DNA of 39,042 nucleotides from an uncultured Bacteroidales bacterium (GCA_934692905.1 CAKUUM010000016.1:1-39042), one strand, 5' to 3'. Counted from the stretch's first letter, positions 1-7,667 are shown. Program-made: numbers and translations. The notes: a model not told the origin generated them from the letters alone.

Positions 1-1260
1 CAGGTGCCGGGTAAGCCTATTGCTGTGCTGCTCCGCTGGGACAAACTATGGGCGGAAAAGGATACCATCTATGCCCGTATGTGGCAGCAATACGGTGTCC
101 GGAGCCATGCCGCCTACGGCGATTACGATGAGTCCTGTCTCTTTGCATATGCCGTTGGGCAGGTTGCAGAGAGCCTCTATCGTCACCTTGGCATGCCCGT
201 TACCGTCATGCACTGCAACGAGTGGCAGACGGCTTTCACGGTTCTCTATATCCGTGAGCACTGTCCCCGCATAGGCACGCTCTTCACTACACACGCCACC
301 GGCATAGGACGCTCTATCGCGGGCAATGGCAAACCGCTGTACGACTATTTCGATGGATACCACGGCGACCAGATGGCGGCAGAACTCAACATGGTCAGCA
401 AGCACTCCGCCGAGAAGACTGCCGCACACGTCTGCGACTGTTTCACCACCGTCAGCGACCTCACCGCACGCGAGTGCAAGCAACTCCTCGACAAACCCGT
501 GGACATTGTCACACCCAATGGCTTCGAGCACGACTTCGTACCCACTGGCGATGCCTTCACCGCAGCCCGCAAACGCGCCCGCAAAGCCCTGCTTACCTAC
601 GCCCTTTCGCGTGGGGCTGAGGCAACAACCACCGACTTTTTCATCAGCACCGCGGGACGCTTGGAGTGGAGAAACAAAGGCATTGATGTCTTCCTTGCCT
701 CCATGGAGCGTCTGGGTAGCATGCCCGTCACGACCTCCAAGACCAAGCCGAAGCAAATCCTTGCCTTTGTCATGATTCCCTATCTCGACAAGCCCGACTA
801 CACCGTCGGCAATGTTCGTGTGGTCTTCATTCCCACTTACCTCAACGGCAACGACGGCGTACTCAACCTGCCCTATTATGATTTGCTTATCGGGTTGGAT
901 GCCACCGTCTTCCCGAGTTACTACGAGCCATGGGGTTACACACCGCTTGAGAGCATTGCTTTCCATGTTCCGACCGTCACTACCACACTCAGCGGCTTCG
1001 GGCTCTGGTGCCAGTCGCAGGGTGTGCAGACTATCGATCAAGGTGTCGCCGTCATTCGCCGCACGGATAGCAATCAGGACGAGGTCATTCGCACCATCGC
1101 CGGCACATTGCATCACTATATGTCATTAAAAGCCAAGCAGATAGATACCATTCGCACCCTTGCAGCCACCTTAGCCGACAAGGCGGACTGGAAGCACTTC
1201 TACCCGTTCTATCGCCAAGCCTACGAGATAGCACTCCAACACGCTGCCCAACGACAATAA
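1..1260 (+). CDS. Glycogen/starch synthase, GT3 type (5' end missing)
   Basis: Transfers glucose from a nucleotide sugar to a growing glycogen chain in the cytoplasm. The frame is open from base 1, so the gene begins upstream of the window; the GTG at 4 is only the first start-like codon. About 419 codons are present, and roughly 130 N-terminal residues are missing by comparison with the usual ~550-residue Bacteroidales proteins. Numbered from the GTG, the stretch FTTHATGIGRSIAG lies near residue 95. The GT-B EX7E signature YEPWGYTPLES lies at about 307-317, with glutamates at 308 and 316. The sequence resembles the eukaryote-like GT3 glycogen synthases of Bacteroides rather than classical GlgA (GT5). 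The gene ends before a strong hairpin at 1331-1372. The family call is firm; the nucleotide-sugar donor cannot be read from the sequence. Confidence 0.88.
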   Translation, partial: QVPGKPIAVLLRWDKLWAEKDTIYARMWQQYGVRSHAAYGDYDESCLFAYAVGQVAESLYRHLGMPVTVMHCNEWQTAFTVLYIREHCPRIGTLFTTHATGIGRSIAGNGKPLYDYFDGYHGDQMAAELNMVSKHSAEKTAAHVCDCFTTVSDLTARECKQLLDKPVDIVTPNGFEHDFVPTGDAFTAARKRARKALLTYALSRGAEATTTDFFISTAGRLEWRNKGIDVFLASMERLGSMPVTTSKTKPKQILAFVMIPYLDKPDYTVGNVRVVFIPTYLNGNDGVLNLPYYDLLIGLDATVFPSYYEPWGYTPLESIAFHVPTVTTTLSGFGLWCQSQGVQTIDQGVAVIRRTDSNQDEVIRTIAGTLHHYMSLKAKQIDTIRTLAATLADKADWKHFYPFYRQAYEIALQHAAQRQ

Positions 1261-1330
1261 CGCGACATACCTCGTTCTTGCACCCCACAATCTGCTTTTA
1301 AGCACACAGGCAAGTAGAGAAACGATAACA

Positions 1331-1372
1331 TTAAGGCGAAAATTTGTGTCTTTCCACAAATTTTCGCCTTAA
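1331..1372. terminator. Perfect 18-bp inverted repeat, probable bidirectional terminator
   Basis: Left arm TTAAGGCGAAAATTTGTG (1331-1348), six-base loop, and an exactly complementary right arm (1355-1372). It lies 70 bases after the glycogen synthase stop. The A/T-rich inner arms could act in either direction, but there is no long T run after the stem, so termination is an inference. Confidence 0.55.
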
Positions 1373-1468
1373 CTGCATAAAATACACCTCCAATGTATCT
1401 CAAACACCCTCATTTTGCAACATACACTTTGCAAAATAAAAATACTTATGTATAAAAGTGTAGTTTGC

Positions 1469-1500
1469 TTTGCATAGTAGCAATTTTTATACTACCTTTG
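1469..1500 (+). promoter_or_regulatory. Bacteroidota promoter for the PepSY-PspC-PadR-GIN operon
   Basis: -33 box TTTG at 1469-1472, 20-nt spacer, -7 box TACCTTTG at 1493-1500. This matches the Bacteroidota TTTG/TAnnTTTG consensus. Predicted start of transcription is about 1507, giving a leader near 70 nt. Confidence 0.75.
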
Positions 1501-1579
1501 CACAGGATTTGAGATTGAGAGGAATAGAAAACATCAACTCAACGCATAAAAACAGAACAATATAAAATAAGGTAAGGAC

Positions 1580-2017
1580 ATGAAGAAATTAATTATCGCC
1601 GCTATGGCAGGCATGCTGATGAGTACAACCGCATGCGCAGACAAGACCCTGTTAGTGAAGTTCAGCGAACTCCCGCAAAACGCACAGACATTCATTGAGA
1701 CCTATTTCAATGCCGCTGATGTGTCATTTATCAAAATGGAAAAAGACGGACTGCACAATGACTACGACGTCCGCTTGAACGACGGCACTGAAATTGATTT
1801 CGACCACCAGGGTTCATTGGAAGAAATTGATTGTCAGACGAAAAGCGTACCAACGGGCATTGTACCGACATCAATCACGACCTATGTAGCAAATCAATTT
1901 CCGAGCGCATTCATTGTGAAATACGAGAAAGACCGTCGCGAACAAAAAGTGAAACTGAACAACTCCCTTGAGTTGGAATTCGACAAACAGGGCAATTTCC
2001 TGCGCATAGACGATTGA
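1580..2017 (+). CDS. Exported PepSY-like (DUF2874-type) protein
   Basis: 145 residues with an N-terminal signal peptide (about residues 1-20, MKKLIIAAMAGMLMSTTACA), so probably periplasmic. The mature part has two related halves: each has a segment on residues reaching the outside, then a K/D-rich strand, then an EIDFDHQG or ELEFDKQG turn (about 74-81 and 132-139). This duplicated layout is typical of the PepSY-like DUF2874 proteins of Bacteroidales. The family role is uncertain; protease inhibition or ligand binding has been suggested for PepSY domains. It is the first gene after the promoter at 1469-1500 and lies 40 bases before a PspC gene, so it may be co-transcribed with the envelope-sensing genes downstream. 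Confidence 0.75.
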   Translation: MKKLIIAAMAGMLMSTTACADKTLLVKFSELPQNAQTFIETYFNAADVSFIKMEKDGLHNDYDVRLNDGTEIDFDHQGSLEEIDCQTKSVPTGIVPTSITTYVANQFPSAFIVKYEKDRREQKVKLNNSLELEFDKQGNFLRIDD

Positions 2018-2057
2018 TTGTCAGCACAAAAACAACAAAACTCCAAATAGAAAAATT

Positions 2058-2249
2058 ATGAAAAGACTTCGTCGTTCTTCGGACAAGATGCTCGCTGGTG
2101 TATGCGGCGGCATTGCCGAGTATTTTGATGTGGACCCGACACTCATCCGGGTGTTGTACGCCGCGTTAACCCTCTTCACTGCAGGCTTTCCGGGGATACT
2201 ATTGTATATCGTAATGATGATTTTGATGCCAAATTACGATGTAGAATAA
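2058..2249 (+). CDS. Small PspC-domain membrane protein
   Basis: 63 residues that are almost entirely one PspC domain: the basic start KRLRRSSDKMLAGVCGGIAEYF, then DVDPTLIRVLYAA, then a hydrophobic segment (about 32-58). PspC proteins in proteobacteria belong to the phage-shock envelope-stress system; stand-alone short forms are common in Bacteroidales, where their role is unknown. It probably sits in the inner membrane. It lies 40 bases after the PepSY-like gene and 39 bases before a PadR regulator, in one direction, suggesting a shared transcript. The domain call is firm and the function is open. Confidence 0.85.
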   Translation: MKRLRRSSDKMLAGVCGGIAEYFDVDPTLIRVLYAALTLFTAGFPGILLYIVMMILMPNYDVE

Positions 2250-2288
2250 CTGCGGTCGTTATGCAAACCGCACAAATAACATTACATT

Positions 2289-2684
2289 ATGATAGAGAAT
2301 ATCAAATCCCAGATGCGCAAAGGGCTGCTTGAGTACTGCATTTTGGCAGTCATCAGCAGGAAGGAGGCGTATGCGTCCGACCTCTTGGAGGTGTTGCGGA
2401 AAGCGGACCTCTTTGTGGTCGAAGGCACGGTGTATCCTCTCCTCACGCGCATGAAAAACAACGGGTTACTCAACTACCGTTGGGAGGAATCGCCAGGAGG
2501 ACCTCCGCGCAAGTACTTCCGCTTGACGGAAGATGGGCACAAACTGCTCCTTCAGTTGGACGAGGAATGGACTGCCATCAGCACCTCCATCAACGCCATC
2601 ATCGCCTCAAAGCCCACAGCAGAGGCGCAAACTCCTTATACACAAGAAGATCCGTTATTTAGAACCAATCAAGGGGGACTATAA
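2289..2684 (+). CDS. PadR-family transcriptional regulator
   Basis: 131-residue winged-helix regulator. The N-terminal part (about 1-85) is a typical PadR domain: QMRKGLLEYCILAVI (helix 1), EAYASDLLEVL, then the recognition region VEGTVYPLLTRMKNNGLL and the wing WEESPGGPPRKYFRLTEDG. A shorter C-terminal helix (about 90-112) would support dimer formation. PadR proteins usually repress their own operon and adjacent envelope or efflux genes. Here the neighbours are a PspC protein (upstream) and a GIN-domain membrane protein (29 bases downstream), so control of this cluster is a reasonable inference. The ligand is unknown. Confidence 0.88.
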   Translation: MIENIKSQMRKGLLEYCILAVISRKEAYASDLLEVLRKADLFVVEGTVYPLLTRMKNNGLLNYRWEESPGGPPRKYFRLTEDGHKLLLQLDEEWTAISTSINAIIASKPTAEAQTPYTQEDPLFRTNQGGL

Positions 2685-2713
2685 TCGCCCCAACCCTAAA
2701 AATACTCAAGACA

Positions 2714-4057
2714 ATGAAAGAGACTCGTACAATTAACCTCAACGGCATCGCTTTCAACATTGACTACGATGCTTATCAAGAACTGCGCGACTACCTCCAC
2801 GACATCGAACTCCGCCTGTCGATGGACGAGAAAAATGATGTCATGGCGGACATAGAAGCCCGTATGGCAGAACTCTTCTCCAAGGCTTTGTTCGCCAAGA
2901 ACGTGCAGGTCATCAATATAGATATGGTGCACACCATCCAAGCCCGCATAGGTGCGCCGGCAGAGTTCGGCGAGAACAAACGCCCCAAAGTAAAGAAGAC
3001 CAAAGCCGAGAACTCGGGCTGCTGGCGCGTGTTCGGCATCACGGTGATGGTGCTGGTAGCAGTGATGGCACTGCCTGTACTGCTGCCCTTGCTGGCAGGG
3101 TTTATTGCACTGATTGTAGGGCTGTTTGGTGCCAGTATCGGCATCATCGGAGCGGCTCCCTTTATGGGAATAGAGTTGTTCGGCGGCACCACGTGGCTGA
3201 CGGCGTTGTTCATCATCTGCGGACTGGCGGCAGTTGTATTGCCGATAGTAATGATTATCTGCAGCATTGTGTCGTACATGCGTACACGCCGTGGACCCAA
3301 AGCGCGTTTCTGGTGGATTACACTGATACTGTGGGCATTATCAATAGTAGGTACAGCCACGTTGTCCGTGAAAGCCATACAAATGGGACTTGACATCACG
3401 CCGCTGATAAACGAGATGTGGGACGATGATGACAACCATGACGCTCTGGCAACAGAAGTGCGCGATATGCCCGCGTTCAATGCCATCAGCGTGAAGGGCG
3501 CTGCAGAGGTGCGCGTGCACACGGCTCCCGAACAGCAGTTGCTCCTGCACAGCAACAACCTCGGCAAGGTGACCACCGAAGTGCGTGACAGCGTGCTGTA
3601 CATCGAGTTGCAGAACGTGCGCTACACCAAACTGGAGGTGGATATCACCGTTCCCGAACTGCGGATGATACGCACCGCAGGGGCATGCGAGGTCAAGAGC
3701 ATCGGCGTGCTGCAGCAGCCTGTACTGACCGTGGATTGCTCGGGAGCTGCCGAGATAGACCTCAACCTGGCGGTGCAGACACTGACCGTGAACATCAACG
3801 GAGGTGCGGAACTCGACATGCAAGGCACTGCCAATCAAGCAGATATCACGCTCAACGGTGCAGGCGAGATTGACGCCAAAGACCTCGTAGTGCAGTCCAT
3901 GCACATCAATTGTGCGGGGGCAAGTGAGGCGGAAATTAACGTGCAGAACGAACTCTGGGCACAGGCTTCCGGCGCCAGCAAAATCTCCTACCGCGGCAAC
4001 CCCCGCGTGATAAAACAGAAGATGGAACTCGGCGGCAGCAAGATAGTGAAGCAATAA
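2714..4057 (+). CDS. Membrane protein with PspC-like N-terminus and C-terminal GIN (DUF2807) domain
   Basis: 447 residues. Residues 1-100 are soluble and charged, with EARMAELF and a Lys-rich stretch at 91-99. Hydrophobic segments follow at about 104-150 (probably two passes), 161-188 and 198-218. Residues about 252-445 form a putative-auto-transporter adhesin, head GIN domain (DUF2807): it begins FNAISVKGAAEVRVHT and then repeats short strands such as CSGAAEIDLNL, INGGAELDMQG, LNGAGEIDAKD and CAGASEAEINV, which read as a right-handed beta-solenoid. The C-terminal domain is probably outside the inner membrane. The pairing with PadR upstream is a common Bacteroidota arrangement. A terminator follows at 4090. 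The domain layout is clear and the function unknown. Confidence 0.82.
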   Translation: MKETRTINLNGIAFNIDYDAYQELRDYLHDIELRLSMDEKNDVMADIEARMAELFSKALFAKNVQVINIDMVHTIQARIGAPAEFGENKRPKVKKTKAENSGCWRVFGITVMVLVAVMALPVLLPLLAGFIALIVGLFGASIGIIGAAPFMGIELFGGTTWLTALFIICGLAAVVLPIVMIICSIVSYMRTRRGPKARFWWITLILWALSIVGTATLSVKAIQMGLDITPLINEMWDDDDNHDALATEVRDMPAFNAISVKGAAEVRVHTAPEQQLLLHSNNLGKVTTEVRDSVLYIELQNVRYTKLEVDITVPELRMIRTAGACEVKSIGVLQQPVLTVDCSGAAEIDLNLAVQTLTVNINGGAELDMQGTANQADITLNGAGEIDAKDLVVQSMHINCAGASEAEINVQNELWAQASGASKISYRGNPRVIKQKMELGGSKIVKQ

Positions 4058-4089
4058 CCCTAACTGCCTTCGACCATAATGAAGAAAGA

Positions 4090-4121
4090 GGCTGCCTGAC
4101 AAACTTAGGCAGCCCCTTTTT
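4090..4121 (+). terminator. Intrinsic terminator of the PadR/GIN operon
   Basis: GGCTGCCT (4090-4097), nine-base loop, AGGCAGCC (4107-4114), then CCTTTTTCT. A member of the hairpin family also seen at 14716, 19102, 25381, 25601 and 31817. Confidence 0.8.
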
Positions 4122-4166
4122 CTTAAACTATAATTAACGACTATTTCGTGGATAATTATATGTTTA

Positions 4167-5489
4167 TCAACGCTTTAACGAAGCCTGCCACTCCCCTGTT
4201 CTCAGGAAGTTACCTATATCGTCCATCGCCTTGTCGCGCATGGGCTGCAACTCCTCCCTGGTCACGTCGCCCATTATCCACGAGCCAATCCAGAACTCCT
4301 CCGTGCCGTCCAGTATCAACGGCAACTCGGCGCAGTGTGCTGCCTGCAGACGCGAGCCCCGCGGCTGCCATGTATAGAGGTTATAACGTGCGTCCACGCC
4401 CTGTTTCTGCAGGTAGCGCACATAACGTTTCGCGGGGTTGACAAACACATTCCGCGTCACAAAACCCCACGCCACTTTCGGACCGAACATACTGCCGTCT
4501 TGTGCCTGCACGCTCACCACCACCTGTTCCGGCCATTGCACACGCGCACCGTATTTCGGCATCTGCGGCAGGTCTGTGGGCGAAAATGGCAGCGCGTGCC
4601 ATTGTTGTGGGTGCGAATCCATATATGCTAACTGAGCCGCCAGCAGCGAATCCGCGGGACACGTCCATGCGTCCAATCCTCTTTCACTCAGATACTTACG
4701 TATATAATTCGTCCGCTGTGTGGCAATACTACGTCCTGTGGTCAACCCCATCGGCGCAGAAAACACAATCGCCCTGCGTATGGGCACCCTCGTCGTGTCC
4801 GCCAGACAATACACCACACTCTGTGCACCTGCCGACTGCCCCGCCAGCGTGATATTCCCCGCATCGCCGCCAAAACGGCCTATATTCTCATTCACCCAAC
4901 GCAATGCCGTCAGTTGGTCTTGCAAACCGAGGTTAACGGACGCAGAATCAGGCTGATACATATATCCGAACACGCCCAGTCGGTACGTCACGGTCACCGT
5001 CACCACCTGCTCGCGCAACGCAAATTCCGCCAACTGTGTATTCACTTTCTCGCCGCCGCCCGCGTAGTAGTTTCCGCCGTGAATGTACACAAACACAGGC
5101 AGTGCCGCCGTCTTGGCAGCATCCAGCGGATAGGGCGAATTGACCGTCAGCACCAGGCAGTCTTCCGTCAGCGGCGACTCTTCGCCAGCCTCTATCACCA
5201 CATGCGACTCCCCGTATTGTACAGCGGGGTCTGCTATGTTAAGTCGCTGATAACAAGTCACATAACTATGCGTATAACTATCCTTTTCATCAATGCCCTC
5301 CACCAGTTCGGGCGCACGGAAACGCCCCGCGTGGGCATACGGCACACCATGATACACATACACCGCGTGGCTCTCGTCGCTCAGTCTCAGACAATGTTCC
5401 AGCGTGTCCATTCGCAACCCTTCGGCTGCCGCACTTGTCCCCGCGCCAACCAGCGCAAGGCACAATCCGAATAATCCTAACTTCTTCAT
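4167..5489 (-). CDS. Exported type-B carboxylesterase
   Basis: 440 residues with a signal peptide (about 1-22, ending TSAAAEG), so probably periplasmic or outer-surface. It has the alpha/beta-hydrolase layout of family B carboxylesterases: substrate-entry motif YHGVPYA near 46, oxyanion-hole motif HGGNYYAGG at 137-145, nucleophile elbow GQSAGA with Ser219, and probable catalytic His385 in AAHCAELP. The usual acidic residue lies in a DEG-type motif, here replaced by QDGS, so Asp331 is the likely acid. It is shorter than typical ~500-residue members. It would hydrolyse esters; the substrate cannot be read. It lies 84 bases downstream of the acyltransferase gene on the same strand with no clear terminator between, so co-transcription is possible. 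Confidence 0.85.
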   Translation of the reverse strand: MKKLGLFGLCLALVGAGTSAAAEGLRMDTLEHCLRLSDESHAVYVYHGVPYAHAGRFRAPELVEGIDEKDSYTHSYVTCYQRLNIADPAVQYGESHVVIEAGEESPLTEDCLVLTVNSPYPLDAAKTAALPVFVYIHGGNYYAGGGEKVNTQLAEFALREQVVTVTVTYRLGVFGYMYQPDSASVNLGLQDQLTALRWVNENIGRFGGDAGNITLAGQSAGAQSVVYCLADTTRVPIRRAIVFSAPMGLTTGRSIATQRTNYIRKYLSERGLDAWTCPADSLLAAQLAYMDSHPQQWHALPFSPTDLPQMPKYGARVQWPEQVVVSVQAQDGSMFGPKVAWGFVTRNVFVNPAKRYVRYLQKQGVDARYNLYTWQPRGSRLQAAHCAELPLILDGTEEFWIGSWIMGDVTREELQPMRDKAMDDIGNFLRTGEWQASLKR

Positions 5490-5536
5490 AACTAAGGTAT
5501 TTATAGCGAATAACTAACTGCTCTCAAATCGCACAT

Positions 5537-5590
5537 CCCCACAAATCGTACATAAATGGCACATCGTAAATTGTCACATCGTACATCGGT
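5537..5590. repeat. ATCGTAAATTG/ATCGTACAT short-repeat cluster
   Basis: Between the esterase and acyltransferase genes lie several near copies of ATCGTAAATTG and ATCGTACAT. The same words recur at 24034-24141 and 36765-36795. They look like a dispersed AT-rich filler repeat of this genome; no function is evident. Confidence 0.5.
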
Positions 5591-6245
5591 TATACCATTC
5601 CTCCAGGTGTTCATTAAACTCCCGCCTGTCGCACGTCCGCGCCCACTCCTTCACCTGCTCTGTCATCACCTCAAAATGCATCCGCACCGTCCTCCGCAGA
5701 CGGAAATTTTTCGGCTTCAATTTGCTCCAATGGCTCTGTTCCAAACCGCGTGTCCGCACCATCACAACCTCCACACCATCAGGCAGTTGGCTGCAAACCT
5801 CGTAGGCCAGCCGTCGGTTGCCAATCACCTCTTTGTCCACCAACTTCACATGCCCCGACGGATAAAACGCAATCTCCTTTCCCGCCGCCAGACTGTCCAC
5901 CGCAATGCGCGTCAGCCGCTGAACCTGCTCCACGCCGTGTTCACGGTCGCGCGTCTTCTCCAGGTCGGGCACAAGGATAGCATCCGCCATACCTAACACC
6001 TTGCGGAACAATGTCTTACGGAAGAACCTCTCGTCCACCATCGGGCGCAAAGGCACCTCCCCGCACTCCGAAAACAGTATCAGCGGGTCAATGAACGCAG
6101 GGTGGTTCGGCAGCACCAGATGCACCCGACCGTCCTTCATGCAGTCCATACCCGTCGTCTCCACCTTGTAATGCAGGTGCAGCACGAATCGCGCTATCTT
6201 GGCAAACGTATATCTATTCACAACAAAACGTATATCTATTCGCAA
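5574..6245 (-). CDS. PlsC-like lysophospholipid (1-acylglycerol-3-phosphate) acyltransferase
   Basis: Membrane-associated acyltransferase, probably adding an acyl chain to lysophosphatidate or a related lipid. The acceptor/catalytic motif NHx4D is NHPAFIDP (47-53 with the start used here), and a later motif YPSGHVKL takes the place of the usual FPEG-type motif. Start choice: the open frame reaches an ATG at 6290, but a full promoter lies at 6268-6299 inside that stretch, with transcription predicted from about 6261. An ATG at 6290 could then not be used from this promoter. In-frame TTG at 6245 or GTG at 6221 are the remaining starts; 6245 is given, without certainty. A 22-base-period duplication (ACGTATATCTATTC twice, 6207-6240) lies at the 5' end. 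The exact substrate is unknown. Confidence 0.75.
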   Translation of the reverse strand: MRIDIRFVVNRYTFAKIARFVLHLHYKVETTGMDCMKDGRVHLVLPNHPAFIDPLILFSECGEVPLRPMVDERFFRKTLFRKVLGMADAILVPDLEKTRDREHGVEQVQRLTRIAVDSLAAGKEIAFYPSGHVKLVDKEVIGNRRLAYEVCSQLPDGVEVVMVRTRGLEQSHWSKLKPKNFRLRRTVRMHFEVMTEQVKEWARTCDRREFNEHLEEWYNRCTM

Positions 6246-6267
6246 TCCTCTAACTATAAACCACTTG

Positions 6268-6299
6268 CAAAGGTACAAATCTTTCTTCACATACGCAAA
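6268..6299 (-). promoter_or_regulatory. Promoter for the acyltransferase gene
   Basis: On the minus strand: TTTG at 6299-6296, 20-nt spacer, TACCTTTG at 6275-6268. Both boxes match the consensus. It is back-to-back with the plus-strand promoter at 6313-6344. Confidence 0.75.
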
Positions 6300-6312
6300 T
6301 CACCCGCCATAA

Positions 6313-6344
6313 TTTGCGCATTTCAGCAAAAATCACTATCTTTG
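6313..6344 (+). promoter_or_regulatory. Promoter for the D-2-hydroxyacid dehydrogenase gene
   Basis: TTTG at 6313-6316, 20-nt spacer, TATCTTTG at 6337-6344. Predicted transcription start is about 6351, giving a leader of about 297 nt that carries the repeat elements at 6410-6602. Confidence 0.7.
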
Positions 6345-6409
6345 CCGTCATAAACCACATCACACTAACTCAAACAGGACTTCCCTGCATCTCGGACAAT
6401 CCCCGAGTG

Positions 6410-6490
6410 TTTGTCGGGTTAAGTGTATGAGATTAGTATGTGGTTAGTATGTGATTAGTATGTGATTCCGCTGACCTTGCCATGACCTTG
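6410..6490 (+). repeat. 11-bp iterated element, copy 1
   Basis: Flank TTTGTCGGGTTAAGT, then four 11-bp units at 6425-6468 (GTATGAGATTA, GTATGTGGTTA, GTATGTGATTA, GTATGTGATTC), then CGCTGACCTTGCCATGA. Same orientation as the copies at 14845, 25505, 31899 and 38978. It lies in the predicted leader of the dehydrogenase gene. No known family recognised. Confidence 0.9.
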
Positions 6491-6492
6491 CA

Positions 6493-6565
6493 CCGGGGAC
6501 GCGGACGCCCTGCGGGGTCCCCGCAAGTCCGTGGACGTAGCGGGGTGCTTTCCTCGTCCGCGGTT
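6493..6565 (+). repeat. GC-rich foldable element, copy 1
   Basis: About 72 bp, nearly identical to 7726-7798 and 31998-32069. Outer arms CGCGGACG (6500-6507) and CGTCCGCG (6555-6562) are exact complements. Inside, CCCCGC...GCGGGG and GTCC...GGAC can pair in turn. No open reading frame of note. Confidence 0.88.
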
Positions 6566-6582
6566 GTGGAGAGTTTGTGGGA

Positions 6583-6601
6583 ACGATGCGTCCCGCGTCG
6601 T
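6583..6601 (+). repeat. GACGATGCG hairpin, copy 1
   Basis: ACGATGCG, TCC, CGCGTCGT: eight-bp stem with one G-T pair and a three-base loop. A better-paired copy is at 14772-14792. Here it ends 46 bases before the dehydrogenase start. Confidence 0.6.
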
Positions 6602-6647
6602 CAGGATGTAGCGGTTAAAGTATATTCAGATAATTCATAATTACCCT

Positions 6648-7667
6648 ATGACACGTATCGCCTTTTTTGGTACTAAAAAGTACGACCAGCAAGTCTTCGA
6701 CACCGTCAACGCCCTCCTCGACGGACAGGGCAACCCCCTTTACGGCTTTGACCTCAAGTACTACAAAGCCCATCCCAACATGGACAACGTCCTCCTCGTG
6801 CAGGGTGCCGAGGTGGTTTGTTGCTTTGTCAACGACATTCTCACCGCCGACATCATAGCCGAGATGGGGAGGCTCGGAGTGCGCCTCATCGCCCTGCGTT
6901 GTGCAGGGTTCAACAATGTGGACCTTGCCGCAGCAGCCCAAGCGGGCATTCGTGTAGTCCGCGTACCGGCTTACTCGCCCCATGCCATTGCCGAGTTCAC
7001 CCTCGGACTTATCCTTGCCCTCAACCGCCACCTCCCACGTGCTGCCACCCGCACACGCGACGGCAACTTCTCCCTGCAGGGTCTCATGGGCTTTGACCTC
7101 CACGGCAAGACCATCGGCATCATCGGCACGGGCAAGATAGCCAAGGTCCTCATCGAAATCCTGCAAGGTTTCGGCATGCGTATCCTCGGCAACGACCTCT
7201 TTCCCGACTACGATTTCGCCGCTAAGAACCACATGGAGTACGTCTCTCTCGACACCCTCCTGCGCGAATCCGACATCATCTCGCTCCACTGCCCGCTCAC
7301 CAAGGACAACCATCACATTATCAACGCCGAAGCCATTGCCAAGATGAAGCCGGGTGTCATGATTATCAACACCGGTCGTGGCGGACTCATCGACACCGAA
7401 GCCCTCATCGACGGACTCAAGTCGCGCCACATCGGCTCTGCGGGTCTCGATGTCTATGAGGAAGAGGGCGGTTATTTCTACGAGGATGTCTCCGATGCCA
7501 TCATCGAGGACGACGTACTTGCCCGCCTGCTCTCCTTTAATAATGTGCTGCTGACTTCCCACCAGGCGTTTTTCACGCGCGAAGCCCTCACCAACATTGC
7601 CACCACCACCTTGCAGAATGTCCGCGACTTCCTCGACAACAAACCCCTCCTCAACGAAGTCAAATAA
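6648..7667 (+). CDS. D-2-hydroxyacid dehydrogenase (D-lactate dehydrogenase-like)
   Basis: 339-residue cytoplasmic NAD(H)-dependent enzyme of the D-isomer 2-hydroxyacid dehydrogenase family, probably reducing pyruvate to D-lactate. The Rossmann motif IGIIGTGKIAKVL lies at about 156-168, followed by an acidic residue in GNDLFPDY (Asp183) that fits NAD rather than NADP. The catalytic set is visible: Arg244 in INTGRGGLID, Glu271 in LDVYEEE, and His305 in LLTSHQAFFT. The EEEGGYFYEDVS stretch after DVY is typical of the LdhA-type branch. It is transcribed from the promoter at 6313-6344 through a repeat-filled leader. The family call is firm; the exact 2-oxoacid is inferred. Confidence 0.88.
   Translation: MTRIAFFGTKKYDQQVFDTVNALLDGQGNPLYGFDLKYYKAHPNMDNVLLVQGAEVVCCFVNDILTADIIAEMGRLGVRLIALRCAGFNNVDLAAAAQAGIRVVRVPAYSPHAIAEFTLGLILALNRHLPRAATRTRDGNFSLQGLMGFDLHGKTIGIIGTGKIAKVLIEILQGFGMRILGNDLFPDYDFAAKNHMEYVSLDTLLRESDIISLHCPLTKDNHHIINAEAIAKMKPGVMIINTGRGGLIDTEALIDGLKSRHIGSAGLDVYEEEGGYFYEDVSDAIIEDDVLARLLSFNNVLLTSHQAFFTREALTNIATTTLQNVRDFLDNKPLLNEVK

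Larger units (their letters stand above)
1261..1579. other. Intergenic region with hairpin and promoter
   Basis: No gene seen here. The stretch holds the perfect 18-bp inverted repeat at 1331-1372, an AT-rich stretch, the promoter at 1469-1500 and a leader of about 70 nt before the PepSY-like gene. Confidence 0.7.

Noticed and set aside
46..1116. 356-codon minus-strand frame opposite the glycogen synthase
   Set aside because: No family motifs, low-complexity composition; it is the antisense shadow of a clear GT3 gene.
6425..6468. 11-bp repeats as a CRISPR array
   Set aside because: The units are contiguous with no spacers and far too short; no cas genes are present.
6615..7562. 315-codon minus-strand frame opposite the dehydrogenase
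   Set aside because: Shadow frame; the plus strand has all dehydrogenase catalytic motifs.
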